A DNA stretch of 64,000 bases, from contig NZ_FODD01000020.1 in assembly GCF_900110255.1 (NCBI RefSeq), forward strand, positions 108,756 through 172,755, given 5' to 3'. The notes under the pieces are model-generated. The model had not been told where the DNA came from. It saw only the letters and a program-made list of their open reading frames with translations, and did no database searches. Numbering within the stretch: the stretch's first letter is position 1; the number at the start of each line of letters is the position of its first letter. This DNA is from Actinacidiphila rubida (GTDB lineage Bacteria; Actinomycetota; Actinomycetes; Streptomycetales; Streptomycetaceae). Shown here one piece after another: positions 1 through 8,030 of the stretch. A program made the position numbers and the translations under genes.

Positions 1-276
1 CTCGACGCGCAGCGGCGGGTGCGCGGGATCGGGCACCACGGGCGTCGCCAGGTCCGCGCCGACGTCGAACAGGTCGTTCTGCACGCGGACCAGGACCGTC
101 ACCACGTCCTCCGGGAGGGCGCCGAGCGCGAGCGCCGTCCCGATCACCGCGTTCGCCTCGTTGGCGTCGGCGTAGGCGGCGATCCGGGAGTCCGTCTTCG
201 CGGTACGGCTCATGTCGCCCAGCGCCGTGGTGCCGTCGTCGCCGGTGCGGGTGTAGATGCGGGTGAGGTTGACCAT
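1..276 (-). CDS. Corrinoid adenosyltransferase, PduO type (5' part of gene)
   Basis: N-terminal 92 residues of an ATP:cob(I)alamin adenosyltransferase; the gene runs off the left edge of the window. The enzyme transfers the adenosyl group of ATP to reduced corrinoid to make adenosylcobalamin. The start MVNLTRIYTRTGDDGT carries the family's ATP-binding TRTGDDGT signature, followed by the conserved R-x-A-Y-A-D-x-N-E segment (RIAAYADANEANAVIG). The start is ATG at 274-276, with a TAAGCT -10-like box 7 nt upstream and no Shine-Dalgarno, so it may be leaderless. Its product is the cofactor required by mutases such as IcmA at 34164. The family call is firm; the rest of the protein is unseen. Confidence 0.88.
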   Translation of the reverse strand, partial: MVNLTRIYTRTGDDGTTALGDMSRTAKTDSRIAAYADANEANAVIGTALALGALPEDVVTVLVRVQNDLFDVGADLATPVVPDPAHPPLRVE

Positions 277-283
277 GGATCAG

Positions 284-289
284 AGCTTA
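284..289 (-). promoter_or_regulatory. -10 box of adenosyltransferase gene (possible leaderless start)
   Basis: TAAGCT on the minus strand, 7 nt before the ATG of the adenosyltransferase. It fits the actinobacterial TANNNT -10 consensus. No convincing -35 was seen. Confidence 0.4.
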
Positions 290-423
290 GGGTCTGCGCG
301 GACGCCCGGCCGATGCGACCAAGGACACACGGTGACGCGGCCGACATCCTGTCGCGCCGGATGGTGAACGGGCGTTAAGGTCCGGCCAGATACCCGGAAT
401 TGTCCATGGGAGAGGTGTGTGAC

Positions 424-1272
424 GTGGCGAAGAAGCTCGCCGTCATCGGAGCGGGACTGATGGGCTCCGGCATCGCGCAGGTGTCGGCCCAGGCCGGCTA
501 CGAGGTCATCCTGCGGGACGTCACGGACGAGGCGCTCGCGCGCGGCAGGGACGGAATCGCCGCCTCCTACGAGAAGTTCGTCGCCAAGGGCAAGCTGAGC
601 GCGGAGGACGCGGCCGCCGCGCTGGACCGGATCACCACGACCACCGACCTGGACGCGGCCGCCGAGGCCGACCTCGTCGTCGAGGCCGTCTTCGAGAAGA
701 TCGAGGTCAAACAGGAGATCTTCCGTACCCTCGACCGCATCGCGGGCGAGGGGACGGTGCTGGCGTCCAACACCTCGGCCATCCCGATCACCAAGATCGC
801 CGCCGCCACCGCCCACCCCGAACGGGTCGTCGGCACCCACTTCTTCTCGCCGGTCCCGCTGATGCAGCTGTGCGAGCTGGTGCGCGGCCACAAGACCAGC
901 GACGAGACCCTCGCGCGGGCACGGGAGTTCGCCGAGAGCGTCGGCAAGACCTGCATCGTCGTCAACCGCGACGTGGCCGGCTTCGTCACCACCCGGCTCA
1001 TCTCCGCGCTCGTCGTGGAGGCCGTCAAGCTCTACGAGTCCGGGGTCGCCACCGCCGAGGACATCGACGTCGCCTGCAAGCTCGGCTTCGGCCACGCGAT
1101 GGGCCCGCTGGCCACCACGGACCTCACCGGTGTCGACATCCTGCTGCACGCGGCGGACAACATCTACACCGAGTCGCAGGACGAGAAGTTCGCGCCGCCG
1201 GAGATCATGCGCCGCATGGTCGACGCCGGGGATCTGGGCCGCAAGAGCGGCCAGGGCTTCTACACCTACTGA
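424..1272 (+). CDS. 3-hydroxybutyryl-CoA dehydrogenase
   Basis: NAD(P)-dependent 3-hydroxyacyl-CoA dehydrogenase of the short form (282 aa), interconverting acetoacetyl-CoA and 3-hydroxybutyryl-CoA. The Rossmann motif GAGLMG lies at residues 9-14, SNTSAIPI in the middle, and the catalytic-His segment VVGTHFFSPVP puts the histidine at about residue 139, followed by a C-terminal 3HCDH domain ending GQGFYTY. I chose GTG 424 because GGGAGAGG lies 8 nt upstream; in-frame TTG 400 and ATG 406 have no ribosome site. The usual Asn of the GFVxNR motif reads Thr here (GFVTTR). It probably works with the thiolase at 15648, in fatty-acid/ethylmalonyl-CoA or PHB-type metabolism; which one is inference. Confidence 0.9.
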   Translation: MAKKLAVIGAGLMGSGIAQVSAQAGYEVILRDVTDEALARGRDGIAASYEKFVAKGKLSAEDAAAALDRITTTTDLDAAAEADLVVEAVFEKIEVKQEIFRTLDRIAGEGTVLASNTSAIPITKIAAATAHPERVVGTHFFSPVPLMQLCELVRGHKTSDETLARAREFAESVGKTCIVVNRDVAGFVTTRLISALVVEAVKLYESGVATAEDIDVACKLGFGHAMGPLATTDLTGVDILLHAADNIYTESQDEKFAPPEIMRRMVDAGDLGRKSGQGFYTY

Positions 1273-1435
1273 GATCGATCACCCACAGGAGTGAATTCGG
1301 TATCGGTTCGCTCACAGACGGCAACTTCTCTTTGCGACGGACCGTCAGTTGTGTGAAGACAGACGGATATGCGCCGTCAGCACGGGCCCTGCCGTTCGAG
1401 ACGGGGGCTCCGCCAGCACTGCCCGGGGAGTGACT

Positions 1436-1729
1436 ATGCACATCAGGGGCGACCACGCCGAGCTGGTCGTCGGGGGCCGACTCGACGTCCGCAGCGCGGC
1501 GGACGCCCGTACGGCCCTGCACACCGCGGTCGACTCCGGCCGCGGTGACCTGGTCCTCGACCTGACCGAACTCGACTCCTGGGACGCCACCGGACTCGGC
1601 GTCATCATGGGCGCCCACCGCCGTGCCGGCCGCGCCAACCGCAGGCTCGTGCTGCGCGGCGTGCCGCCGCAGATGCAGCGGCTCCTGGTGGCCACCCGGC
1701 TGCACCGGATTCTCGCCATCGAGTCCTGA
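1436..1729 (+). CDS. STAS-domain protein (anti-sigma factor antagonist family)
   Basis: 97-residue single STAS domain, the SpoIIAA/RsbV/BldG fold that binds anti-sigma kinases. Visible features: N-terminal strand pair (HAELVVGGRLDVRSAADAR), DLTELDSWDATGLGVIMG, and the C-terminal VPPQMQRLL segment. In SpoIIAA, RsbV and BldG the phospho-acceptor Ser follows the Asp (D-S-S/T-G); here D50-A51-T52-G53 puts Ala there, so normal phospho-switching may be absent or moved to Thr52. The start is ATG 1436 with GGGGAG five nt upstream; GTG 1430 is an alternative inside that site. No partner kinase gene is adjacent. The next gene downstream is a large STAND-like NTPase, which could be a partner (inference). 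Confidence 0.85.
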   Translation: MHIRGDHAELVVGGRLDVRSAADARTALHTAVDSGRGDLVLDLTELDSWDATGLGVIMGAHRRAGRANRRLVLRGVPPQMQRLLVATRLHRILAIES

Positions 1730-1744
1730 ACCCGTTTCCGTGAG

Positions 1745-1763
1745 GTGACGTTGGGCACGTCAC
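1745..1763. terminator. Short hairpin after the STAS gene
   Basis: GTGACGT, 5-nt loop, ACGTCAC: a perfect 7-bp stem 16 nt after the STAS stop. It could be a weak terminator or an operator. Two further dyads lie downstream in the same gap (1773-1785 and 1816-1831). Confidence 0.4.
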
Positions 1764-1815
1764 GGGAGCGCCGTACCCCCGGTACTTCATCGTTGCGGCG
1801 GGAGCCTCTAGAGTT

Positions 1816-1831
1816 TGGCCATCGATGGCCA
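1816..1831. promoter_or_regulatory. 16-bp perfect palindrome upstream of the NTPase gene
   Basis: TGGCCATCGATGGCCA is fully self-complementary and lies 114 nt before the NTPase start. It is a candidate binding site for a dimeric regulator; nothing in the sequence names the protein. Confidence 0.4.
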
Positions 1832-1944
1832 GGAGGCGTGCAGCTGTACGCCGGGGTTGGGCGATCGGGCCGGAGGCCGGCTGCCGAGGCAGACGGGGGC
1901 CCGAGCAGGCCCCCTCACGTGACCCGCCCTGGGGGGCGCACAAC

Positions 1945-4900
1945 ATGGAACAGCACAGCGGCCGGCCGGGCGAGGAGCGGATAGCCCCGGAGGCCGCCGG
2001 AGAACCGGTGGAGCCCTTCGGCCTGCCCGTGTTTCCCGGAACCGCCGAGCCGGGCCGCCGCCCGGCGGCCGAACCGGGCACCGGGCGCGTCGTCGACCTC
2101 CGGGCCGCCGGCCGCGGCGAGGGCCTGCTGCCCGCGCTGCCCGGCCAGGGCGACGACCCCGGCGAGGCGTTCGGCGCGCGGCCGGCCGTACGGGACGCGG
2201 GCGCCGGCGGTGTCCTCGACACCTACCGCGCCCCCGGCGCGCTCGACGTCACCACCGCCGGCGGCCCGTCCGGCGCGCCCGCGGACACCGGCGCGTTCGG
2301 CGCCGCGCTGCCGGCGGCCCCCGAGCGGCCGGCGCTGCCGCAGCGCCAGCCCGCGGCCGACCGCTCCGGGCTGCCCCAGTTGCCCGTGCGCCCGGCGCCC
2401 GAGGCGCAGAGCGGCACCCCCTTCGACGCGTTCGGCGCCTCGGGCGGCTCCAGCAGCCCCTCCGCGCCCGCCGGTGGCGGCTCCGACCGCACCACCCCCG
2501 GCCTCGGCAGCTTCGGCTCGCTCGGCGGCAACGGCAGCTTCGACGGCTTCGCGGCCGGCTCGCCCGCCCCGCGCTCGGACCTGCGGCCGCTGTCCGACCG
2601 CGCGCCCGGTGCCGAGCCGGGCGCCGGCGACACCGCCGCCGGGCCGGACGCGCCGGGGCACGGCGACGTGGCGCTGTTCGACAGCGCCCTGCCCGCGCCG
2701 CGCACCCCGCGGCCGCCCCGCGATCCGCTGCTCGCGGGGGACACGCCCAGCGGCGGCTCCGCCCGCGTCAGCCGGGTCGCCACCACCGAGTTCCTGCTGA
2801 CCGTCAACCCCATCGACGGCACCGAGGTCGTGCCCAGCCCGCCGCAGGAGCGGCGGACGCCGGCCCGGCGCACCCCGCAGGAGCGCGCGGCACGGATGGA
2901 CGGCGCCCGCCCCACGCCGCCGCCCGGCCCGCCCACCCCCGAACTCCCGCTGCTGGAACGGGACGAGGAGCGCGAGCGGCTGATCCGGCTGCTGGCCCGC
3001 GGACGTTCCGTCCGGGTCACCGGCGCGTCCGGCTCCGGCCGCAGCTCCCTGCTGGACTCCGTGGCCAACGCCTGCGGCGACCTCGCGCCCGACGGCGTGC
3101 TCCGGCTGTCCGGCTACCGCCGTAGCACCGCGGACGTGCTGCAGGACCTCCACACCCTCGTCCACACGGGCGAGGGCTACCGGCCCGATCGCGCCGAACT
3201 GCTCACGCTGCTCGCGGGCGTCGGCGCCGTCGTCGTCCTGGACGACCTGGAGCTGGGCGGCAGCGCGCTGGAGGAACTGCTCGCCGCCGCCCCCGAGTGC
3301 GCGTTCCTGATGTCCGCCACCCCGGACGTGCCCGCGCCCGCCGCCGACTCGATGGTCGAGGAGGTGTTCCTGTCCGGGCTGAGCCGTTCCGCGTGCATCG
3401 ACCTGCTGCAGCTGTCGGCCGGTCGGCGCCTGGCCGAGGACGAGACCGCCTGGGCCGCCGACCTGTGGTTCGAGTCCGAGGGACTTCCACTGCGGTTCGT
3501 CCAGGCCGGCGCGCTGCTGCGGCAGCGCGACGCCCTGCGGATGCCCGTGGAGCCTCCGGACTGGGACGACTCCGTGTGGGACAACGGCGCTCCCGGCGCG
3601 GCCGCGCCGCTCGGCCTGCAACTCCCCGACCTGTCCGGCTTCGACGGTCCGGCCGCGGGCCCGCAGGACGCGGCGGCCGCGCACCGCACGGCCGGGTCGC
3701 CCGCGGGCGCGCCGCCCGCGGCCGCGCTCCCGGCCGCCGAGGTGCCGCTGCCCTCCCTCGCGGAGAGCGCGGCCCCCGCGGACCTGCTCGCCTCCCGCCT
3801 CAGCGAAGCCGCGCGCGAGGCCCTGGCGTTCGCCGTCGCCCTCGACGGCGAGTGCCCGCACCCCTCGCACCTGCCCGCGCTCGTCGGCGACACCCACGGC
3901 GACGCGGCGCTCGGCGAACTCACCTCCGTCGGCCTGGCCGTCCCCGTCGCGTCGCACTTCCGGCTCGCCGCCGGTGTCGTCCAGCAGCTGGCCGCGAACC
4001 TGCGCGCGGACGGCGAGCTCTCGGAGATCCAGGCCCACACCGCGGCCGTCCACTACACCTGGTGGACCGGTCACCCCTCCGTCACGCCCGAGCGGGCCGC
4101 AGGCGAGTCCGAGGCGATCCTGAGCGCGATGGCCGCGTGCCGCGACGGCGGCAACGCCAGCGCCGCGGTGCTGCTCGCGCGCACCGTCGCGCCGGTGTTC
4201 GCCGCGGCCCTGCACTGGGGCGCGTGGGAGCGGGCGCTGCGGATCGGCCAGGAGGCCGCACGGCTGACCGGCGAGGTCGCCGAAGAGGCGTACTTCCACC
4301 ACGAGTTGGGCGTCCTCGCGCTGTGCACCGGCCACCTGGACCGGGCACGCGCGGAACTCGAGGCGTCCATCGCACTGCGCGGCGCGCTCGCCGACCGCAA
4401 GGGCACGGTGGTCGGGCGGCGCACCCTCGCGCTCGTCCTGGACCGCGAAGGGGCCACGGGCGGCGTGCCGTTCGACCTCGAGATCGACGGGTTCGGCAGC
4501 GCCGGCGCCGCGGTGACGATGCCGTTGCCGCCGGCCGCGGAGCCGGCGGCGGTCCTCATCAGTGCGCCGAAGACGCCGGGCGGCGCGACGGCCCACCGCG
4601 GGGTCGCGGCCAGGCGGCTGCCGCTGGTGGGCACCCGGCGCAACCTCATCGTCGCGGGCTCCGGCGCCCTGCTGGTCGCCGCGCTCGGCACGGTCGTGGC
4701 GATCGGGACGTCCGGGGGCAAGGGCGGCGACACCCCCAACCAGGTCCAGCCCATCGAGTCCGTCCAGCAGGACGCGCCCACCGACACGACGGCCCCCCCG
4801 GAGGACGGCACCACCGCGCCCGCGGCGCCCGCCGTCTCGTCCACGAGTCCGTCGTCCAGCCCCTCGACTGCCCCGACCACCCCCGCAGGCGGGCAGCCCC

Positions 4901-5145
4901 CCACGACCCCCACCGGCGGCATCACCTCGCCCCCGGCCCCCCCGACGTCGCCTGCGGCGGGCGGCGGGGGTCCCACCCCGACGCACACGTCGAGCCACCC
5001 GACGACGCCGCCGACCAGTACGCATACGACGACGTCCACGCCGACGCAGACGCCATCCACGCCGACACAGACCCCTTCGACTCCCACGGATCCGCCGTCG
5101 GTCGGGACGGCCCCCCAGTCCTCCTCCACGGGTCCCACGCCCTGA
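1945..5145 (+). CDS. Large membrane-anchored STAND/AAA-like ATP-binding protein
   Basis: 1066 aa. Residues 1-340 are low-complexity Pro/Ala/Gly. A P-loop domain follows: Walker A (TGASGSGRSS) near residues 360-369 and Walker B (VVVLDD) near 427-432, then an ...EGLPLRFVQAG segment like the winged-helix end of NB-ARC/STAND NTPases. A helical, TPR-like region comes next (HHELGVLALCTGHLDRARAELEASI, shown in part by A/L/E-rich helices), then one transmembrane helix at about 900-920 and a ~145-residue Pro/Thr/Ser tail predicted outside the cell. The start ATG has GGGGGG upstream; an upstream ATG at 1825 lies in a palindrome and has no ribosome site. It follows the STAS gene in the same direction. 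STAND proteins act as ATP-dependent signalling switches; a ligand or output is not visible. Confidence 0.75.
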   Translation: MEQHSGRPGEERIAPEAAGEPVEPFGLPVFPGTAEPGRRPAAEPGTGRVVDLRAAGRGEGLLPALPGQGDDPGEAFGARPAVRDAGAGGVLDTYRAPGALDVTTAGGPSGAPADTGAFGAALPAAPERPALPQRQPAADRSGLPQLPVRPAPEAQSGTPFDAFGASGGSSSPSAPAGGGSDRTTPGLGSFGSLGGNGSFDGFAAGSPAPRSDLRPLSDRAPGAEPGAGDTAAGPDAPGHGDVALFDSALPAPRTPRPPRDPLLAGDTPSGGSARVSRVATTEFLLTVNPIDGTEVVPSPPQERRTPARRTPQERAARMDGARPTPPPGPPTPELPLLERDEERERLIRLLARGRSVRVTGASGSGRSSLLDSVANACGDLAPDGVLRLSGYRRSTADVLQDLHTLVHTGEGYRPDRAELLTLLAGVGAVVVLDDLELGGSALEELLAAAPECAFLMSATPDVPAPAADSMVEEVFLSGLSRSACIDLLQLSAGRRLAEDETAWAADLWFESEGLPLRFVQAGALLRQRDALRMPVEPPDWDDSVWDNGAPGAAAPLGLQLPDLSGFDGPAAGPQDAAAAHRTAGSPAGAPPAAALPAAEVPLPSLAESAAPADLLASRLSEAAREALAFAVALDGECPHPSHLPALVGDTHGDAALGELTSVGLAVPVASHFRLAAGVVQQLAANLRADGELSEIQAHTAAVHYTWWTGHPSVTPERAAGESEAILSAMAACRDGGNASAAVLLARTVAPVFAAALHWGAWERALRIGQEAARLTGEVAEEAYFHHELGVLALCTGHLDRARAELEASIALRGALADRKGTVVGRRTLALVLDREGATGGVPFDLEIDGFGSAGAAVTMPLPPAAEPAAVLISAPKTPGGATAHRGVAARRLPLVGTRRNLIVAGSGALLVAALGTVVAIGTSGGKGGDTPNQVQPIESVQQDAPTDTTAPPEDGTTAPAAPAVSSTSPSSSPSTAPTTPAGGQPPTTPTGGITSPPAPPTSPAAGGGGPTPTHTSSHPTTPPTSTHTTTSTPTQTPSTPTQTPSTPTDPPSVGTAPQSSSTGPTP

Positions 5146-5460
5146 CGCGTACGGCGTCATAGCTGCCCCGCGGGGCCTGTCGCCGCCGTGCGGTCGGTGG
5201 GGAACCCCGCGCCCCTGCCGGGGCCCGCTGTGCCGCGGAGGGAGGGCACCTTCAGGGGCGCGGGGTCCCCCAGACTCCGTCCGGGAGGTGCCCCCAACGC
5301 GACCAGCCAGAACGGGCGGGAGGTCGGCAGTGGGCCTGCGGGGGCACCCCGGGTGCCGCCGACCCACGGGCCGGAGGCCAGCCGCGGGCCTGCGGGCGCG
5401 CACGCCGGGTGCCGTCCACTGCCGGGCCGGAGGCCGGACTCGGGAAGGCCCGAGGGAACC
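5146..5460. repeat. Non-coding gap with inverted and direct repeats, between convergent genes
   Basis: No credible gene. CCCCGCGCCCCTG (5205-5217) pairs with CAGGGGCGCGGGG (5253-5265), and the arms extend outward with one bulge to about 5199-5270. The right arm and the later segment GCGACCAGCCAGAACGGGC (about 5300-5318) resemble the repeat family at 30117-30150. A ~50-bp unit beginning GGGCCTGCGGG and ending CCGGAGGCC is present twice, at 5332-5379 and 5386-5435. The hairpin probably also terminates transcription of both flanking genes (NTPase and nucS). Confidence 0.65.
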
Positions 5461-6123
5461 TCAGAAGAGGCGAAGCTTGTCGTCCTCGATGCCGCGCAAC
5501 GCGTCATAGTCGAGGGTGACGCACCCGATGCCGCGGTCGGTGGCCAGCACCCGCGCCTGCGGCTTGATCTCCTGCGCGGCGAACACGCCCTTGACCGGCG
5601 CGAGATGGGGATCGCGGTTGAGGAGTTCGAGGTAGCGGGTGAGCTGCTCGACGCCGTCGATCTCACCGCGCCGCTTGATCTCGATCGCCACCGTCCCGCC
5701 GTCGGCGTCCCGGCACAGGATGTCGACCGGCCCGATGGCCGTGGGGTACTCGCGGCGGATGAGGGTCCAGCCCTCGCCCAGCACCTCCATGCGGTCCGCG
5801 AGGAGCTCCTGGAGGTGCGCCTCCACCCCGTCCTTGATCAGCCCGGGGTCCACGCCCAGCTCGTGCGAGGAGTCGTGCAGTATCTCCTCGATCGAGATGA
5901 TCAGCTGCTCGCCGGCCTTGTTGGTGACCGTCCAGACGCCGTCCTCGCCCTCCTTCATGGAGCAGGGCGGCGACATCCAGTTGAGCGGCTTGTACGCGCG
6001 GTCGTCCGCGTGGACGGACAGGCTGCCGTCGGACTTGATCAGCAGCAGCCGGGTCGCCGAGGGAAGGTGTGCGGAGAGCCGGCCCGCGTAGTCGACGGAG
6101 CAGCGGGCGATCACGAGACGCAT
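5461..6123 (-). CDS. nucS: Mismatch-specific endonuclease NucS/EndoMS
   Basis: 220 aa. NucS makes double-strand cuts at mismatches and is the core of the non-MutSL mismatch repair of actinobacteria and many archaea. The N-terminal DNA-binding half (MRLVIARCSVDYAGRLSAHL) is followed by a RecB-like nuclease core: GPVDILCRD, then VAIEIKRRGEIDGVEQLTRY, giving the D...ExK metal site. The C-terminus ends DDKLRLF, the short sliding-clamp-binding tail typical of the family. I start at ATG 6121-6123, matching family length; further upstream in-frame codons lack a ribosome site. A TAGCGT -10-like box sits 8 nt before the ATG, so the mRNA may be leaderless. It is convergent with the NTPase gene. Confidence 0.93.
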   Translation of the reverse strand: MRLVIARCSVDYAGRLSAHLPSATRLLLIKSDGSLSVHADDRAYKPLNWMSPPCSMKEGEDGVWTVTNKAGEQLIISIEEILHDSSHELGVDPGLIKDGVEAHLQELLADRMEVLGEGWTLIRREYPTAIGPVDILCRDADGGTVAIEIKRRGEIDGVEQLTRYLELLNRDPHLAPVKGVFAAQEIKPQARVLATDRGIGCVTLDYDALRGIEDDKLRLF

Positions 6124-6131
6124 GGTGCGCA

Positions 6132-6137
6132 ACGCTA
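6132..6137 (-). promoter_or_regulatory. -10 box of nucS
   Basis: TAGCGT on the minus strand, 8 nt before the nucS ATG; no Shine-Dalgarno is present between them. Confidence 0.35.
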
Positions 6138-6365
6138 GCAGCATCGTGAGGCCGCCCGGACCTTGGGGCGAAAGCCCGGCCAAGTCCGGCCAACCCCGCG
6201 ATACCGAGGAAAATTGGCTGGTTGTGGGCGTCGCCGCCTAGTGCTGCCGCGCGCCGGGCGCCTACGGTTGAAGCCCGGATCCGGCGTGCGTCCCCACGGC
6301 CGCCCCGTCCGGGGTCATCCGTCGGTTCGACCCCGTCGCGGTGCGGGGTCACGAGAGGAGTACCC

Positions 6366-6758
6366 ATGTCGCTCGACGTCTCACCGGCCCTTCTCGAGCA
6401 GGCCGAGCGAGGCGAGGTCGACGAGCAGGAATTCGTCGACTGCGTCCGGACGTCCCTCCCGTACGCCTGGGAGATGATCAGCTCACTGGTGGCGCAACTC
6501 AAGGTTGACGGGGGGGATTTCGCCGACAACCAGGTGCCGCCGCCGAGCGAGAAGGAGCGTGGGCAGTTGCTCCGCGCACTTGCCAGCGACGCGATACGAG
6601 GTGCCCTGCAGCGGCACTTCGGGGTGCGGCTCGCGTTCCAGAACTGCCATCGCGTGGCGGTCTTCCCGCTGGACCCCTCGGCCGAGGCGAGCCTCGGCCG
6701 CTTCACCTCCATCCGCTCCCAGATCCTCAACCAGTCGCCCGAGTTCCGGGACTGCTGA
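6366..6758 (+). CDS. SCO5389-family small conserved protein
   Basis: 130 aa, soluble, no signal or membrane segment. It begins MSLDVSPALLEQAERGEVDEQEF and ends NQSPEFRDC. It matches my memory of a Streptomyces-restricted family named after S. coelicolor SCO5389; no function is known to me. The start ATG follows GAGAGGAG at a 5-nt spacing. The sequence is mixed alpha/beta with two acidic helices in the first 60 residues and a basic middle (RGALQRHFGVRLAFQNCHR). It stands between divergent nucS and the convergent oxidoreductase gene, so it is a single-gene unit. Confidence 0.75.
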   Translation: MSLDVSPALLEQAERGEVDEQEFVDCVRTSLPYAWEMISSLVAQLKVDGGDFADNQVPPPSEKERGQLLRALASDAIRGALQRHFGVRLAFQNCHRVAVFPLDPSAEASLGRFTSIRSQILNQSPEFRDC

Positions 6759-6767
6759 CCGCCCCGG

Positions 6768-6783
6768 GGGCCGCCCGCGGCCC
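6768..6783. terminator. GC hairpin between convergent genes
   Basis: GGGCCG, 4-nt loop, CGGCCC, 10 nt after the stop at 6758 and before the convergent gene ending at 6831. A short stem without a T-run. Confidence 0.45.
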
Positions 6784-6830
6784 GCGACCGGCCCGGCGAT
6801 CTCCCGAACCGCCTTGGTACACCTGCTTTT

Positions 6831-7859
6831 TCAGGCCAGTTCCGGGAGCACGTCAGCGCCCAGCCGCGCGACGTTCTGCAGGGTGGCGTCCAGGTCGCCC
6901 GAGCCCTCGGCGAGCAGGGCGAAGCGGGTGATGCCGGTGGCCTCGGCGGTCGCCGCGAGCCGGTCGGCGCACAGCCGGGGCGTGCCCACCGGGTGCAGTC
7001 CGCAGAGCAGTTCGGTGTAGGCGTGCGGGTCGCGCATCGCGCGCGGGCTGCCGTCGTGGGTGCGGTGTGCCGCGAGACCCTGCTGGAGCCAGCCCGGCAT
7101 GGCCTTCAGCAGGGTCTCCACGGCGTCCTGGTGGGTGTCGGCGACCTGGACCACCCCGGCCGACACGTGGCCCGCCGCGGCCGCCGCCACGGCCTCGGGG
7201 GAGTGGCCCGCGGCCAGCGCGGTCCGCCGCCACAGGGCGGCCATCCCCGCCTTGTCCTCGTCGCCGCAGTGCATGCCCAGCATCATCGGCAGGGCCCGTT
7301 CCGCGGCCAGTCTGACCGTGCCGGGCGAGGTGCAGGCGACCACCACCGGCGGCCCGCCGCCGTCGAGCTCGTCGGGCCGCGGCACCACCGGCACCTCGGG
7401 GAACGCGAACCGCGGGCCGTCCGCGCCCACCGCGGGTTCGCGCAGCCAGCGCATCAGCAGGTCGAGGGACTCGGGGAAGCCGCTCTCGAAGGCACCGATC
7501 CCGGCGCCGAAGACGGTCAGGTCCACCCAGGGCCCGCCGCGTCCCACGCCGAGCGTGAAGCGGCCGCCGGACGCCAGGTGCAGCAGCGCGGCCTGCTCGC
7601 CGAGTGCCACCGGGTGCGCGGTCGGCAGCACGCTCACCGCGGTGCCCACCCCGATCCTGGACGTGCGTCCGAGCAGCACCCCCGCGAGGGTGACGGCCGA
7701 CGGGCAGACCCCGTACGGCACGAAGTGGTGCTCGGCCAGCCACACCGCGTCGAGCCCCGCGGTCTCCGCGGCGTCGGCGGTGGATATCGCCCGGTGCAGC
7801 GCCTCACCCTGGCCCTGTCCGGGGAACTGGGCGGCGAGGACGAAGGTTCCCACGCGCAT
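6831..7859 (-). CDS. LLM-class (luciferase-like) flavin-dependent oxidoreductase
   Basis: 342 aa of the bacterial luciferase-like TIM barrel, F420- or FMN-dependent. Visible family marks: AETAGLDAVWLAEHHF (the LDAVWLaEHH motif at residues ~35-45), LAGVLLGRTSRIGVGTAVSVLP, and the HPVALGEQAALLHLASGGRFTLGVGRGG segment that lies around the flavin. The start ATG has AGGAGGGAG about 6 nt upstream. The substrate cannot be read from sequence; relatives are annotated as alkanal monooxygenases or F420-dependent dehydrogenases. It is divergent from the small CxxC protein at 8031, and a GGCACGTGCC palindrome (7891-7900) lies between them. Confidence 0.85.
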   Translation of the reverse strand: MRVGTFVLAAQFPGQGQGEALHRAISTADAAETAGLDAVWLAEHHFVPYGVCPSAVTLAGVLLGRTSRIGVGTAVSVLPTAHPVALGEQAALLHLASGGRFTLGVGRGGPWVDLTVFGAGIGAFESGFPESLDLLMRWLREPAVGADGPRFAFPEVPVVPRPDELDGGGPPVVVACTSPGTVRLAAERALPMMLGMHCGDEDKAGMAALWRRTALAAGHSPEAVAAAAAGHVSAGVVQVADTHQDAVETLLKAMPGWLQQGLAAHRTHDGSPRAMRDPHAYTELLCGLHPVGTPRLCADRLAATAEATGITRFALLAEGSGDLDATLQNVARLGADVLPELA

Positions 7860-7890
7860 CGCTCACTCCCTCCTGCGGGGTCTAACGGTT

Positions 7891-7900
7891 GGCACGTGCC
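7891..7900. promoter_or_regulatory. 10-bp palindrome in a divergent promoter region
   Basis: GGCACGTGCC, followed by a second half-site GGCACGG at 7904-7910, 32 nt before the oxidoreductase start. A possible operator. Confidence 0.3.
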
Positions 7901-8030
7901 GTAGGCACGGCTTGCGCAGACGTTTTCATGATTTTCGGCAGCTGTCCCGAAGACCGCGGGAGTGCCTGCACGCCCCCTCCGGGCGCGTACGCTGGAGTGC
8001 TGCCCCTACCGCAGAGCCCGTGAGGTGATC

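Noticed and set aside
1825..1944. Upstream ATG start for the NTPase gene
   Set aside because: Lies inside a perfect palindrome, has no ribosome site, and the added 40 residues are Arg/Pro/Gly noise.
1915..5403. 1162-codon minus-strand frame opposite the NTPase gene
   Set aside because: Arg/Gly-rich shadow without domains; the plus strand has Walker motifs, a ribosome site and a transmembrane helix.
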